64,000 bases of DNA from an uncultured Opitutaceae bacterium (GTDB lineage: Bacteria; Verrucomicrobiota; Verrucomicrobiia; Opitutales; Opitutaceae). Location of the stretch: NCBI GenBank assembly GCA_937902925.1, contig CALFNN010000074.1, positions 1 to 64,000 on the forward strand. Reading direction: 5' to 3'. Position 1 is the stretch's first letter. Each line of letters opens with the position of its first letter. This document shows, one piece after another, positions 50,621 through 60,700 of the stretch. A program made the translations under genes and the position numbers. A model generated the notes under the pieces. That model was not told the origin of the DNA, did not search any database, and was given only the letters and a program-made list of their open reading frames with translations.

Positions 50621-53600
50621 ATGATTCCGGCTCACCGTGAACCCCCGCCCCCGGCGGCAACGAGGGTGGCGGGGCTGGCTGCGATGTTGCTGGTGGCCGT
50701 GGTCTACTTCGGCGCGGCCCGGCTCGGACTGCTGCTGGCCAGCGTGCACGAAAGCGTGTCGCCCGTCTGGCCCGCCACGGGCGTCGCGATCGGCGCTCTC
50801 CTTCTGGGCGGGTTCCGCCTGTGGCCGGGGATTGCGGTGGGCGCGTTCGCCGCGAACGCGTTGACCCAGGTCTCGCTCGTGGTCGCCGCGGGGATCGGCA
50901 CCGGCAACACCCTCGAGGCGGTCGCGGGGGCCTGGATCGTGGTGCAATGCACCGCCCGGTTTCGCCGTCTTGACCTGGAGCATCTCGCGCAACCGGTCGC
51001 GATCCTGCTGGCCTCCGCGGCCGCGCCCGTGGTCAGCGCGAGCTGCGGCGTCGCCGCGCTGCTGCTGGCGGGCGCGGTTTCCGGCTCATTGGCCGGGACG
51101 CTCTGGGGAACCTGGTGGGTTGGCGACGCACTCGGCGCTCTCATCGTCACGCCACTGCTGCTGGCCGGGCGCGACATGGTGCGGCAGCGCCCGAGCTGGA
51201 CGACCCGCGACGTCCTCCGCGCCGCCGCCGTCACGGCCGCCGTCACGGGCGTGTGTCTGCTCGTTTTCTTTTATCCGACGGGCACGGGGTATCTCTTCGT
51301 CATCTTCCCCGTCCTGCTGATCGCGGTGGCGTGGTTCAGTTCGCTCGGCGTGATGCTCGCCGCCTTCTTGATTTCGGGCCTGAGCATCGGCGCGGCCTTT
51401 TTCGGCTCCGGACCATTCACAGGCGGCTCGCTCAACGAGGATTTGCTGCACCTGCAGTTGTTCCTCACCTCGGTGGCAACGGCCGCGCTGCTCCTACCGG
51501 TCTTTCGCGCGACCGGACGGTTGCTGGCGTCGAGCGTGCTGCTTCTCATCGGCTGGGCGCTGAGCGGATGGCTGTTCTCCTCGCTGCATGAGGACCGGCT
51601 GAAGGCGGATGCGGCGCATTTCGACGTGCTCGTGAGCGAGACCACCGATCGCATCCAGCAGCGCCTGACCACCTACGAGGATTCGCTGCGCGGAGGCGCG
51701 GGCTTGTTCGTGGCGGCCAAGTCGGTCGGCCGTGCCGAATGGCGCGCCTACGTCGACGCCCTGCAACTGCAGGAGCGCTATCCGGGAATTCAGGGGCTGG
51801 GGGTCGTCTTTCCGGTGCCGGCCGCCGACGCACCGGCTTTTGTCGCGGCCACCCGTGCCGGCGGCGCGCCGGACTTCGCGATCAAGAGTCTGCCCGGCGG
51901 CAGCGCGCCGTCCAGCACGGCGGGCGGATCGGTGCACTACGTCATCACCTATATCGAGCCGATCGCCTCCAACCGCCCTGCCCTGGGGCTCGACAACGCC
52001 ACGGAAATAAACCGGCGCACCGCCGCCGAGGAGTCGCGCGATACCGGCCAGCCGCGCATCACCCGGCGGATCACGCTGGTGCAGGACGCCAGCGGGCGCC
52101 CCGGCTTCCTCCTCTTTGTGCCGCTTTACCGCCAGGGTGCGCCCTTGGCAACAGTCGCCCAGCGCCGCGCGGCACTGGTCGGTTGGGTCGATGCCGTGTT
52201 CATCACGGAGTCTTTTCTCAGCGGGGTGCTGGGCACTCACCCCGGGGAAATCGCCCTGCATGTCTACGACGGTTACTCGACTGCCGGGGAGAACCTGCTC
52301 TACGCTTCCGCGGGCGCCGAGCCCAACGCGACCGCCTTTGAGCGCGTCACTCATGTGGGGCTCGGCGGCCAGATCCTGACGATTGGGTGGTCCCGCGGCC
52401 TCGATTTTGTCGCCACCGGCGGCTCGGTGGCCGTGTGGGCGGCGACCAGTTCCGCGCTCGTTTCATTGCTGATGGTCGGTCTCGTCGTCGGCCTGCAGTC
52501 GGCCAGCCGGCGCGCGCAGGCGGTGGCGGCGCGGCGCTCGGAGGAACTCGTCGCGAGCGAGGAGCGTTTCCGCCTGCTGATCGAGAACGTGCAGGATTAT
52601 GCGATCTTCGTGCTCGACCCCGACGGGCGGATCGCCTCGTGGAATGCCGGCGCCGAACGCTCGCAGGGCTACACGGCGAACGAGATTGTCGGCCAGCATT
52701 TCTCCGCTTTCTACCCGCCGCAGGACATCGTCAGCGACAAGCCCGCCCGCGACCTCGCGGCGGCGGCGGCCCAGGGCCGGATGGAGGACGAGGGCTGGCG
52801 GGTCCGGAAGGACGGCACGCGGTTTCTCGCCAACGTCATCATCACCGTGCTGCGCGACCCGAACGGCGCGCCGCTCGGCTTCGTGAATATCGCGCGGGAC
52901 ATCAGCGAGCGAAAGCGGCTCGAGGAAAACCTCGCCCAGGTGCGCGACCAGGCGCTGCAGGCCTCGCGCCTCAAGTCGGAATTTCTCGCGACTGTGAGCC
53001 ACGAGATTCGCACGCCGATGAACGGCATCATCGGCATGACCGGTCTCATGATGCAGACCACGCTGACTGCCGAGCAGCGCACGATGGGCCGCGTGATCGA
53101 GAACAGCGCCGAGAGCCTCCTCAGCATCATCAACGACATCCTGGACTTCTCCAAGATCGAGGCCGGCAAGCTGCGCCTCGATCCGGCCGTTTTCGAGCTC
53201 CGTCAACTGGTCGAGGAGACACTGGCCCTCCTCGCGCCGCGTGCCCACGAGAAACGCCTCGAGCTCACCTGCGATCTCGACCCCGAACTCAACACTCCGT
53301 TGAACGGCGACGCCGGGCGCATCCGGCAGGTGCTGATGAATCTCGTCGGCAACGCCATCAAGTTCACCGAGCGGGGCGAAGTCACGGTCAGCGCCCGGCG
53401 CGTGCGCGGACAGGCCGGACGCACGGCATTCCGCGTAACGGTGACCGACACCGGCGTCGGGATCCCCGAGGAAGCGCGCGGGCGGCTGTTCGAACCGTTC
53501 ACCCAGGCCGACGGAACGGCGACGCGACGGTTCGGCGGCACCGGCCTGGGCCTCGCGATCAGCCGGCAGCTCGTCGGCCTGATGGGCGGAAGCCTCGGCT

Positions 53601-55078
53601 GTGAAAGCACGTTTGGCCAGGGCGCGACTTTCTGGTTCGAGCTCGACCTGCCCACGGGCGAGGAAAAGTCCGACGGCGAGCCGCTCGTGACGCTGCCACC
53701 GGGGCTGCGCGTGCTGGTCGTCGACGACAATGCCACGAACCGCCGGATCGTGCTCGGGCAGCTCGCCCATTTTGATTTGCAGGCGGAAGCGGTGGCCGAC
53801 GGTCCGGCGGCTCTCGCCCGGCTGCGCGCCCAGGCGGTGGCCGGCCTGCCCTGCCAATTGGTCTTGCTCGACTGGCACATGCCCGAGATGACCGGCCTGC
53901 AACTCGCCGTCGAGATTCGCTCGGATGCCGCCATCGCCCGCGTGCCGCTCGTCATGTTGTCGTCCGCGGGCACGCTTGACGATCCGACGACCGCCGCCGC
54001 GGTTGGATTTGCCGCCTTTCTGGTCAAGCCGGTGCGCGAGGCGCAGCTCCACCGCTGCCTCGCCCGCGTGCTGGGCGGCCCGGGCGCCCTCGCTGCCGCA
54101 TCGGTGGCGCGCGTCACCGCCGGCACCACCCCGCCGGCGCCCGGCGGGCTGCGCCTGCTCGTAGTGGAGGACAATCTCGCCAACCAGATGGTGGCGCGGA
54201 TGCTGTTCGAGAAACTAGGCCACACCGTCGAGGTCGCCGGCGACGGTGCCGCGGCACTCGAACGGCTGTCCCGCCAGACTTTCGACGCGGTCATCATGGA
54301 CTGCCAGATGCCGGTGATGGACGGTTATGAGGCGACCCGCCGCATCCGCTCGGGCAAGGAACCGGGCATCAACTCCCGGATTCCAATCGTTGCACTCACG
54401 GCCCATGCGCTCGCCGAGGACCGTCAGAAATGCCTCAACGCCGGCATGGACGACTACATGACGAAGCCCGTCCGCCTGAACGCCGTGCACGAGGCGTTCC
54501 TTCGGTGCGGGCTGCTCAAGTCGAAGCCGGGCGCTCCTGGAATTCGCCCGCGTCCCGCGCGCGGAAGCCAGAATCCTCCCGTGCCCGTGGTCGCCGACGA
54601 CCGCCGGGCCCCGGAGGTCGTCGCCCAGCCGCGCTCGGCCGCGAGCAGAACGGTCAGCAGCGCGCTGCATCCGATTCTCGTCGTCGACGACGACCCCAAC
54701 GATATCTTTCTCCTGCGCGAGCGCTTCGACTCCGCGCACGTTGCCAATCCGATCGTGGCTTTCACCAATGGCGCGGAGGCCGTGCAGTTCATCACCCGGA
54801 CGTGCCTCACGGCCGAAACCATGCAACATCCCCGGCCGCGCCTGATGTTTCTCGATATCAACATGCCCGGGATGAGCGGCTACGACGTGCTGGGATGGAT
54901 CCGCCGGCAGGACCGGCTCCGCACCATCAAGGTTGTCATGGTTTCGTCGCTGTCCGATCCGCGTGAGGCGGAACGCACGCACGAACTCGGGGCGGACCGA
55001 TACCTCGTGAAATATCCGGTGGCGGAGGTCCTCGCGCGAATCGTGGCCGAGGTCTCGACCGGTCCCGGCACGGCGTGA
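50621..55078 (+). CDS. Multi-domain hybrid histidine kinase (MASE1-CHASE-PAS-HisKA-HATPase-REC-REC-REC)
   Basis: A 1485-aa membrane sensor kinase. An N-terminal MASE1-like block has about eight helices over ~300 residues (for example VAGLAAMLLVAVVYFGAARL). A periplasmic CHASE-like domain (~330-530) ends YIEPIASNRPALGLD. PAS (~645-760) follows, then HisKA with His ~795 in ATVSHEIRTPMNG and the HATPase domain with GTGLGLAI. Three receivers come last: REC1 from LRVLVVDDNATN, REC2 from LRLLVVEDNLANQ, and a third, differently built one from ILVVDDDPNDIF that looks like a stand-alone Rcp1-type regulator joined on. ATG 50621 (MIPAHREP) is used although the frame starts at 50534. It is convergent with GH115, 4 bases apart. 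Confidence 0.93.
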   Translation: MIPAHREPPPPAATRVAGLAAMLLVAVVYFGAARLGLLLASVHESVSPVWPATGVAIGALLLGGFRLWPGIAVGAFAANALTQVSLVVAAGIGTGNTLEAVAGAWIVVQCTARFRRLDLEHLAQPVAILLASAAAPVVSASCGVAALLLAGAVSGSLAGTLWGTWWVGDALGALIVTPLLLAGRDMVRQRPSWTTRDVLRAAAVTAAVTGVCLLVFFYPTGTGYLFVIFPVLLIAVAWFSSLGVMLAAFLISGLSIGAAFFGSGPFTGGSLNEDLLHLQLFLTSVATAALLLPVFRATGRLLASSVLLLIGWALSGWLFSSLHEDRLKADAAHFDVLVSETTDRIQQRLTTYEDSLRGGAGLFVAAKSVGRAEWRAYVDALQLQERYPGIQGLGVVFPVPAADAPAFVAATRAGGAPDFAIKSLPGGSAPSSTAGGSVHYVITYIEPIASNRPALGLDNATEINRRTAAEESRDTGQPRITRRITLVQDASGRPGFLLFVPLYRQGAPLATVAQRRAALVGWVDAVFITESFLSGVLGTHPGEIALHVYDGYSTAGENLLYASAGAEPNATAFERVTHVGLGGQILTIGWSRGLDFVATGGSVAVWAATSSALVSLLMVGLVVGLQSASRRAQAVAARRSEELVASEERFRLLIENVQDYAIFVLDPDGRIASWNAGAERSQGYTANEIVGQHFSAFYPPQDIVSDKPARDLAAAAAQGRMEDEGWRVRKDGTRFLANVIITVLRDPNGAPLGFVNIARDISERKRLEENLAQVRDQALQASRLKSEFLATVSHEIRTPMNGIIGMTGLMMQTTLTAEQRTMGRVIENSAESLLSIINDILDFSKIEAGKLRLDPAVFELRQLVEETLALLAPRAHEKRLELTCDLDPELNTPLNGDAGRIRQVLMNLVGNAIKFTERGEVTVSARRVRGQAGRTAFRVTVTDTGVGIPEEARGRLFEPFTQADGTATRRFGGTGLGLAISRQLVGLMGGSLGCESTFGQGATFWFELDLPTGEEKSDGEPLVTLPPGLRVLVVDDNATNRRIVLGQLAHFDLQAEAVADGPAALARLRAQAVAGLPCQLVLLDWHMPEMTGLQLAVEIRSDAAIARVPLVMLSSAGTLDDPTTAAAVGFAAFLVKPVREAQLHRCLARVLGGPGALAAASVARVTAGTTPPAPGGLRLLVVEDNLANQMVARMLFEKLGHTVEVAGDGAAALERLSRQTFDAVIMDCQMPVMDGYEATRRIRSGKEPGINSRIPIVALTAHALAEDRQKCLNAGMDDYMTKPVRLNAVHEAFLRCGLLKSKPGAPGIRPRPARGSQNPPVPVVADDRRAPEVVAQPRSAASRTVSSALHPILVVDDDPNDIFLLRERFDSAHVANPIVAFTNGAEAVQFITRTCLTAETMQHPRPRLMFLDINMPGMSGYDVLGWIRRQDRLRTIKVVMVSSLSDPREAERTHELGADRYLVKYPVAEVLARIVAEVSTGPGTA

Positions 55079-55082
55079 GCCT

Positions 55083-57635
55083 TCAGCGATTTTCCGGCGG
55101 GCCGAGGTAGCTCGGTTGCAACCCGCCGGTGTCGATCACGATCTTGTCGACGACGACCCCGGGATCGACGGCGTAGAGATGCAGCGTGTGCGCCCCGGCC
55201 GATGTCACCGCCAGCCTGGCCGAACCCATCACCGTCGCGTTGAGCACGCCCTGCGCCCAATCGGCCGAACCGTCGCGGACATTCACGACCACTTCTTGCG
55301 GCCGTTGCTCGTCCAGCCCGAGCGCGAAACGCAATCCCCTCCCCGCGGCGATCGGCTGCGTGGGAATCAAATTGATCGTCACCGGGAATTCTCCCGGCGC
55401 GGCAAAATCAATGGCATAGTCGAGTCGCGGCGCCGCGGTCGCCAGCTCCGTGCTTGCGACGCCCGGCGTCGTCGTCGGAAACATCGCCACGGAATCGCCC
55501 GTGCGACCCAATCCCCGGATCACCTGCCAGCGGGCGCCGCCGCGCTCGACGCTCGCATCGAAGTGCTCCGCCTCGACGGAGATCACCCCGCCCGCCGGCT
55601 TCACGGCGGGCGACGACGGGAAAGGGGGAAACCGGGGCAACGCCCACGGGGCCACCCGCATCGACCGCCACTGGTTGTCGGCGGGTTCGAGATAGACGAT
55701 GCCGTGCCATTTTCCGCCGGCGATGTCGTCGTTAAAACGCCGCGTCTCCGTCTTGAGCTGGGCATCGGCCGCCTCCGCCGCCGTCGCCAGCCGGGCCGCA
55801 TCCGGCTCACCGCCCGCCGCATGGCGCGTGGAAAGTTCGCCGTCGAAATAACGGCGGTTTGCCAGCATGGAGCCGCGCACCGGATAAAGCACCAACTCGA
55901 AAAATGCGTCGCGCTGCGCCGGCGCCAGGCGGTCGTAGACCGCGCGCGCCTGCGCGTCCAATGCCCCGAATGCCGTGAGGCGCTGCGCGATCTCAATCTC
56001 GGTAAACGGACTCGGGCGCGGCGGCTGGTTCGGCAACCACCACTGCAAATGCTCGGGCTTGCGCTGGTAGTTCAGCGCGTAGTAGCGCCCCATGATCCGC
56101 GCGATGTCCTCGGCCTGCGCGGCACCGAATTCCCGGGCCGCCCATCCGACCAGATAGTCCGGCAGGTTGTCCGGCTGCCAGCGTTTGATGTCCCACGCCA
56201 TCTGCAGGAAAAATTCCGTCCCGATTTCGCCGGGCTTCAAGTCGCCGACATTTGCGATCCAGATCTTGCGGGCGCCATGGTCGTAGGCCTTGGACATTTC
56301 CTCCCATACGAGGGCCGGCGGGGTTGTGTAGAGCCACAGGTAGGCCATTGGCGCGCCGAGATACGACAGATGGTAGTAGACACCGAATCCGCCCGGGCGC
56401 GCGGCCTCGGCGCCGCTGGCGTAGTTCCGCACGTAGCCGAAGTTGTCGTCCGGCCACACGATGGTCACGTCGTCGGGGACCTTCAGCCCCTGCCGGTAGA
56501 GGTCGAGCACTTCCTTGTAGGCGCAAAACATCTGGGGCACGCGCTCCACCTGCGGGTTCACATATTTCGCGAGCAAGGCACGTTGATCGGAGAAAATCTG
56601 CTCCAGTGTGCGAATCCGCTCCGGATCGGTCTTCGGGCCCTGCATGTTCGAGTCGTGGATGCCCCGCATGCCGAGGGTGTAGATGTTTTCGTATTTCCCG
56701 TTCTCGGCGACCCGCTCCTCCCAGTATTTCAGCACGCCCGCTCGATTCGTGACATAGTTGTAGTCCTCGTGCGGGGCCGTCCACTCGCCGACGTTGTTGC
56801 GCAACATCGGCTCGGCATGCGACGAGCCCATGACGATCGCGTAGTCGTCGGCCACGAGCTTGTTCTCGGGGTAGTGATTGAACGGCTTGGTGCAGGCGTG
56901 CATCGCCGGCCAGAGCGTGTTGGCCTTCAGGCGGAGCAGCAGTTCGCAGATTTTTGCGTAGGTCTTCGGCCCGATGTCGCCCACCTCCGGTTCGAAGGTC
57001 TTGGCCGCCCACGGTTGCAGGCCCCAGTCCTCGTCGTTGAGAAAAATCCCGCGATACTGCACCGAGGGCGGGCCGAACCGCCGCGTGCCGGCGGCCACGA
57101 AGAGCGTATCGCGGTGCGCGGGCACCACATCCGCCCACCAATGCCACGGCGACACGCCGATCGCCTGGGACAGCTCATAGACGCCGAACGCCGTCCCCCG
57201 CCGGTCGCTGCCGACGACCACGAGGCCGCGATCCACGCCCGGTTGCGGATTCGCCACGGTCGCGATGACGAAACTTTCCCATTGGCCGCGCAGATCGTGC
57301 ACGTCGAGTTTTCCGGCGCGCACGAGGGCATCGATGGCCGGGCTGTGCTCAAGCGTGCCGACCAGGACCGTGGCGCCCGCCCCGGGTGTGCCCGCGCTCC
57401 CGAGTGCCGGCTTCCGCCCGGTGACTCGCTCCACGTCCGCGACCAAGTCTGCGGCGGCGAGTTGCACGACCTTGAAATCGCCGGCAGCAACGACGACCGA
57501 CGCAACCTGGTCCCGGCTCACGAGTGGAAAATCGCCGGGCCCGGCCGTGTCACTGACCCAGGGCACGGCATCCGCTCCGAGGAGATTTCCGGCCATGACG
57601 ACGAGTCCGAAGGCGAGGCGGCAAATACGGGGCAT
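55083..57635 (-). CDS. Glycoside hydrolase family 115 (xylan alpha-glucuronidase-like)
   Basis: An 850-aa exported enzyme. A signal peptide (MPRICRLAFGLVVMAGNLLGADA) leads to a domain with an alpha/beta N-terminal region and a (beta/alpha)8-like core. GH115-type segments include RGIFLNDEDWGLQPWAAKTFEP, KANTLWPAMHACTKPFNHYPENK, YTLGMRGIHDSNMQGPKT and VTIVWPDDNFGYVRNYAS. The C-terminal ~200 residues are beta-rich accessory domains. GH115 enzymes remove (4-O-methyl-)glucuronic acid from xylan, so the target is probably glucuronoxylan or a related hemicellulose. ATG 57635 is used; the frame extends to 57692. It lies downstream of a TonB-dependent receptor on the same strand, separated by a terminator. 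Confidence 0.9.
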   Translation of the reverse strand: MPRICRLAFGLVVMAGNLLGADAVPWVSDTAGPGDFPLVSRDQVASVVVAAGDFKVVQLAAADLVADVERVTGRKPALGSAGTPGAGATVLVGTLEHSPAIDALVRAGKLDVHDLRGQWESFVIATVANPQPGVDRGLVVVGSDRRGTAFGVYELSQAIGVSPWHWWADVVPAHRDTLFVAAGTRRFGPPSVQYRGIFLNDEDWGLQPWAAKTFEPEVGDIGPKTYAKICELLLRLKANTLWPAMHACTKPFNHYPENKLVADDYAIVMGSSHAEPMLRNNVGEWTAPHEDYNYVTNRAGVLKYWEERVAENGKYENIYTLGMRGIHDSNMQGPKTDPERIRTLEQIFSDQRALLAKYVNPQVERVPQMFCAYKEVLDLYRQGLKVPDDVTIVWPDDNFGYVRNYASGAEAARPGGFGVYYHLSYLGAPMAYLWLYTTPPALVWEEMSKAYDHGARKIWIANVGDLKPGEIGTEFFLQMAWDIKRWQPDNLPDYLVGWAAREFGAAQAEDIARIMGRYYALNYQRKPEHLQWWLPNQPPRPSPFTEIEIAQRLTAFGALDAQARAVYDRLAPAQRDAFFELVLYPVRGSMLANRRYFDGELSTRHAAGGEPDAARLATAAEAADAQLKTETRRFNDDIAGGKWHGIVYLEPADNQWRSMRVAPWALPRFPPFPSSPAVKPAGGVISVEAEHFDASVERGGARWQVIRGLGRTGDSVAMFPTTTPGVASTELATAAPRLDYAIDFAAPGEFPVTINLIPTQPIAAGRGLRFALGLDEQRPQEVVVNVRDGSADWAQGVLNATVMGSARLAVTSAGAHTLHLYAVDPGVVVDKIVIDTGGLQPSYLGPPENR

Positions 57636-57672
57636 GGCTGTTTTTTTGTCAGGCCTTCGGCTGGATTCCAAA

Positions 57673-57709
57673 CAAAACAAAAGCTCTCCCACCGGCCGGC
57701 GGGAGAGCT
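57673..57709 (-). terminator. Intrinsic terminator after the TonB-dependent receptor
   Basis: On the minus strand, AGCTCTCCC and GGGAGAGCT form a 9-bp stem around a 10-base loop (57682-57709), followed by TTTTGTTTTG. It sits about 30 bases after the receptor stop and just before GH115, so GH115 needs either read-through or its own promoter. Confidence 0.85.
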
Positions 57710-57739
57710 GGCAAACTTTCCGATCGCGGCCGTGGCCGC

Positions 57740-60700
57740 CTAGAGATCAAACGTGGTGCTCAGAACCCACTTCCGCGGATTGATGATGCGCCAGTTGTAG
57801 GGCGTGCCGTCCGGATTGACCGCGACCGCCTGCAGCCGGCCGCCCTCGAACGCGTTTTGCAGGTTCAACTGGATGCGCGCCCTCACCTTGTCGTGGAACA
57901 GCCGGAGGCTGTAGGACGCCCAGAAGTCGCAGGACGCGCGCGCCGGATCGTAGACGGGCTTGCTCACGTCGAGCGACCGGACGATGCCATCGGCATCCGG
58001 TGCCGCGCCGAGGTAGCCGATGGCGCTGCGGGAGTCCCATCGGACCGAGCCGCCGACCCCGACATCCCGCAGCGGGCCCTGGGTGAACTGATACGTCGAG
58101 AGCACGCGCCACGTGTATTCCTTGATCTGCGGATTGGATTTTCCGAGCAGCGCCTGGTCGACCTTGATGGGCGCCTCGACCGCCGAGCTGTAGAAATTCT
58201 GCGCGGACTGCGAGCCGAGCGCGGTGCTCGTCCACCACGGATTCCCCTGGTCGTCCTTGACGCTGAGCCAGTAGGGCATGCGAAGGGCGATGTAGTCGGT
58301 CAGGTTGCCCTCGAGCGACGTGTTGATCGATTTCGTCTGGGCGCCGCTGAACTTGATGCGCCAGGTGCTGAACGGATTGTAGGTCAGCTCGAGCTCGGCG
58401 CCCTTGGCGTCCAGGTTGTTCGTGCCGCGGAGCGCCGCGCCAGAGTTCGTGGCGAGAACCGCGTTCTGGAACCCAACCGGAAACTGGGTGATCGTCGCGG
58501 CGACGGCCGCAATTTGATCCGGGGTCGCGGTCGGCCCGAGGCGGGCCGAGGCGACGGAGTTCGCGAAGTTTTGCAGGCTGAAATGGTCGGAGCCGGTGCC
58601 GTTCTCGATCCGGGCGATGCGGCTGCCGATCGTCGAGTCGCTGTTCCGGTCGTTGATGTAGGCGTTGTCGTAGATCTTCGCGGAAAACACGAGTTTGCCG
58701 CCGAAGAGATTGACGAAGAACCCGGCGTCGTGGCCATGCGCGTAAGTATTCGGCAGCACGTTGCCAAACAGGTCCACCGCCGGCGGCTGTGGAGTGAAGC
58801 TCGAGGCGCGATCATAGGAGAGGCCAAGCCAGGTGAGCGGTTTCACGACAAGGCTGGCGGTGCGTGTCATGCCCGTCGCCGCCGTCCATGGCCCCCAGTT
58901 CTTGTCGTTGTCGAACGTGAAGAAACCGGTCGTCGGGTCGACCACGGCGCCAGCGGAATTGCGCGTGCGGTTGAAGTCCTTGCGGATCCCGCCGGTGAAC
59001 ACGATCCGGTCGTTCAGGAAGAAATTCTGCGTGGTCAGGCCGCGCGCGGTGTCCTCCTGCTTGGTCTGGCCGGAGATGTAGGGCGCCGTGCCGAACACCG
59101 CCGGCTCGTCGACCCACTGGCCGGTTGCGCCGTTGAACCAGTTGAGGTCGTAGGTTCCCGCGACGCCGGATTTCGGCGGCGCATAGCCCTGCTGGTAGCC
59201 GATGGCGTTCGGTCCGCCGACGTAGTAGCGATACGTGGGGCGCCCCACCGCCGGGCCGTTGGTGTAGTTCAACGCGCCCGCCGTGTTCCAAACGTGATTG
59301 GGATCGATGACCGCCTCACGGTAGCGGAACGTGCCGGTCGTGATATGGCGGCTTTCGTAGTAGGCGCCAAACTGGTGATGACCGAGCCAGCGCTTCCAGT
59401 CGGAATCGTTGTCGAAGTGAAGCTCGTAGGAGAGATTGCCCTGCAGGCTGTCGCTGAACTCGGGACTGCGGAAAATCGTGGGCTCGATGTTCTGGATGTA
59501 GGGGCGCAGGAAATAAGGATTCGGACGGCCATCCAGCAGATACTGGTTCACGTCGATCTGCAGCGTGGGCGGATTCGAGATGTTCCGGTTGTAGGTGTCG
59601 TAGTCCTCGAGATGCCAGCCGACCCGGGCGTAGAGATTGTCGACGACCTTTTGCACGACCTCCGCCGTGTAGATGAACGCGCGGTCCTTGTTCCAGTTGG
59701 TGGAAACCGCGTTCTCCTTCGTCCAATCGTAGAGTGACTTGTCGGTGAGGCCGGGAACCTGGTAGAGGATGCCGCCGTTGACCGTCCCGCGCATGATCCC
59801 CGAGCCGCTGCCAACAAGGCGGACGTTGCTCGTGGTGGTGCCGTTGGGATTGTTGGTGGTGCCGAGGCGGTTGACCTCCCAGAGCTGCACCTGGCCGTTG
59901 TCGATGAACATGCTCGGCCGCGTGTAGGTCGTGGAGTTCGAATACAGACCCGCCGGCAGGGTCAGCAGTTCGGCGGTCGCGCCGCTGCCCACGGGGATCG
60001 GCGCAGTCGTGGTGCCGTTCACCGTCGCAGTAAACGTCAGCGGGTTCCACGTCGGCCGCCCGGACTGCAGCCACTCGCTCACGCCGTCGCGCGGCGTGAG
60101 CGAATTCGGCGTCTGCCGCTGCTCGTGGTAGGTTTCGAAGATGCCGCTGATATTCGTGTCCTTGAGCGGCTTGTAGACGAACGACGCCGACAGCCGCTTG
60201 GTGAGGTCGTAGGACGGTTTTTGCAGGTAGGCGTTCTGCATGTAGAGTCCGTCGACCCGGAAGGCCAGCTTGTCCGGGATGACCGCCCGGTTGAGCGTGA
60301 AGTTGCTGCGATACCCGCCATAGCTGTCGCCGCGAAACGTCACCTCGGAGACATCGCGCTGCAGCCCCGCCTTGCCGCGGTTGATATTGATGGTGCCGGA
60401 AGGCGCGCCCAGCCCGGAGAGCGTCGAGTTCGGCCCGCGGCTGATCTCGATCGAGTCGATGTTGTAGCTGTCGATGGGAATCCGGGTGATCGCGGTGAAG
60501 TTGCCGTTCGAGATGTTGGGCGAGCCGACGCCGCGCAGGCGCGTCGCCGTCGCCGGGCTCGACTGGATCGAGTCCGTCGTCGGCGCCGCGGAATTCATCG
60601 CGGTGAAATCCGCCGTGCCCTCCGTGTTCGCCTCGTATTTGAACACGTCGTTGATGTCGACGGCCGCCGTGTCATCGAGTTGCTGCTTGGTGACGACGCT

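Noticed and set aside
55116-57743. 875-codon plus-strand frame opposite GH115
   Set aside because: Antisense shadow; the GH115 motifs are all on the minus strand.
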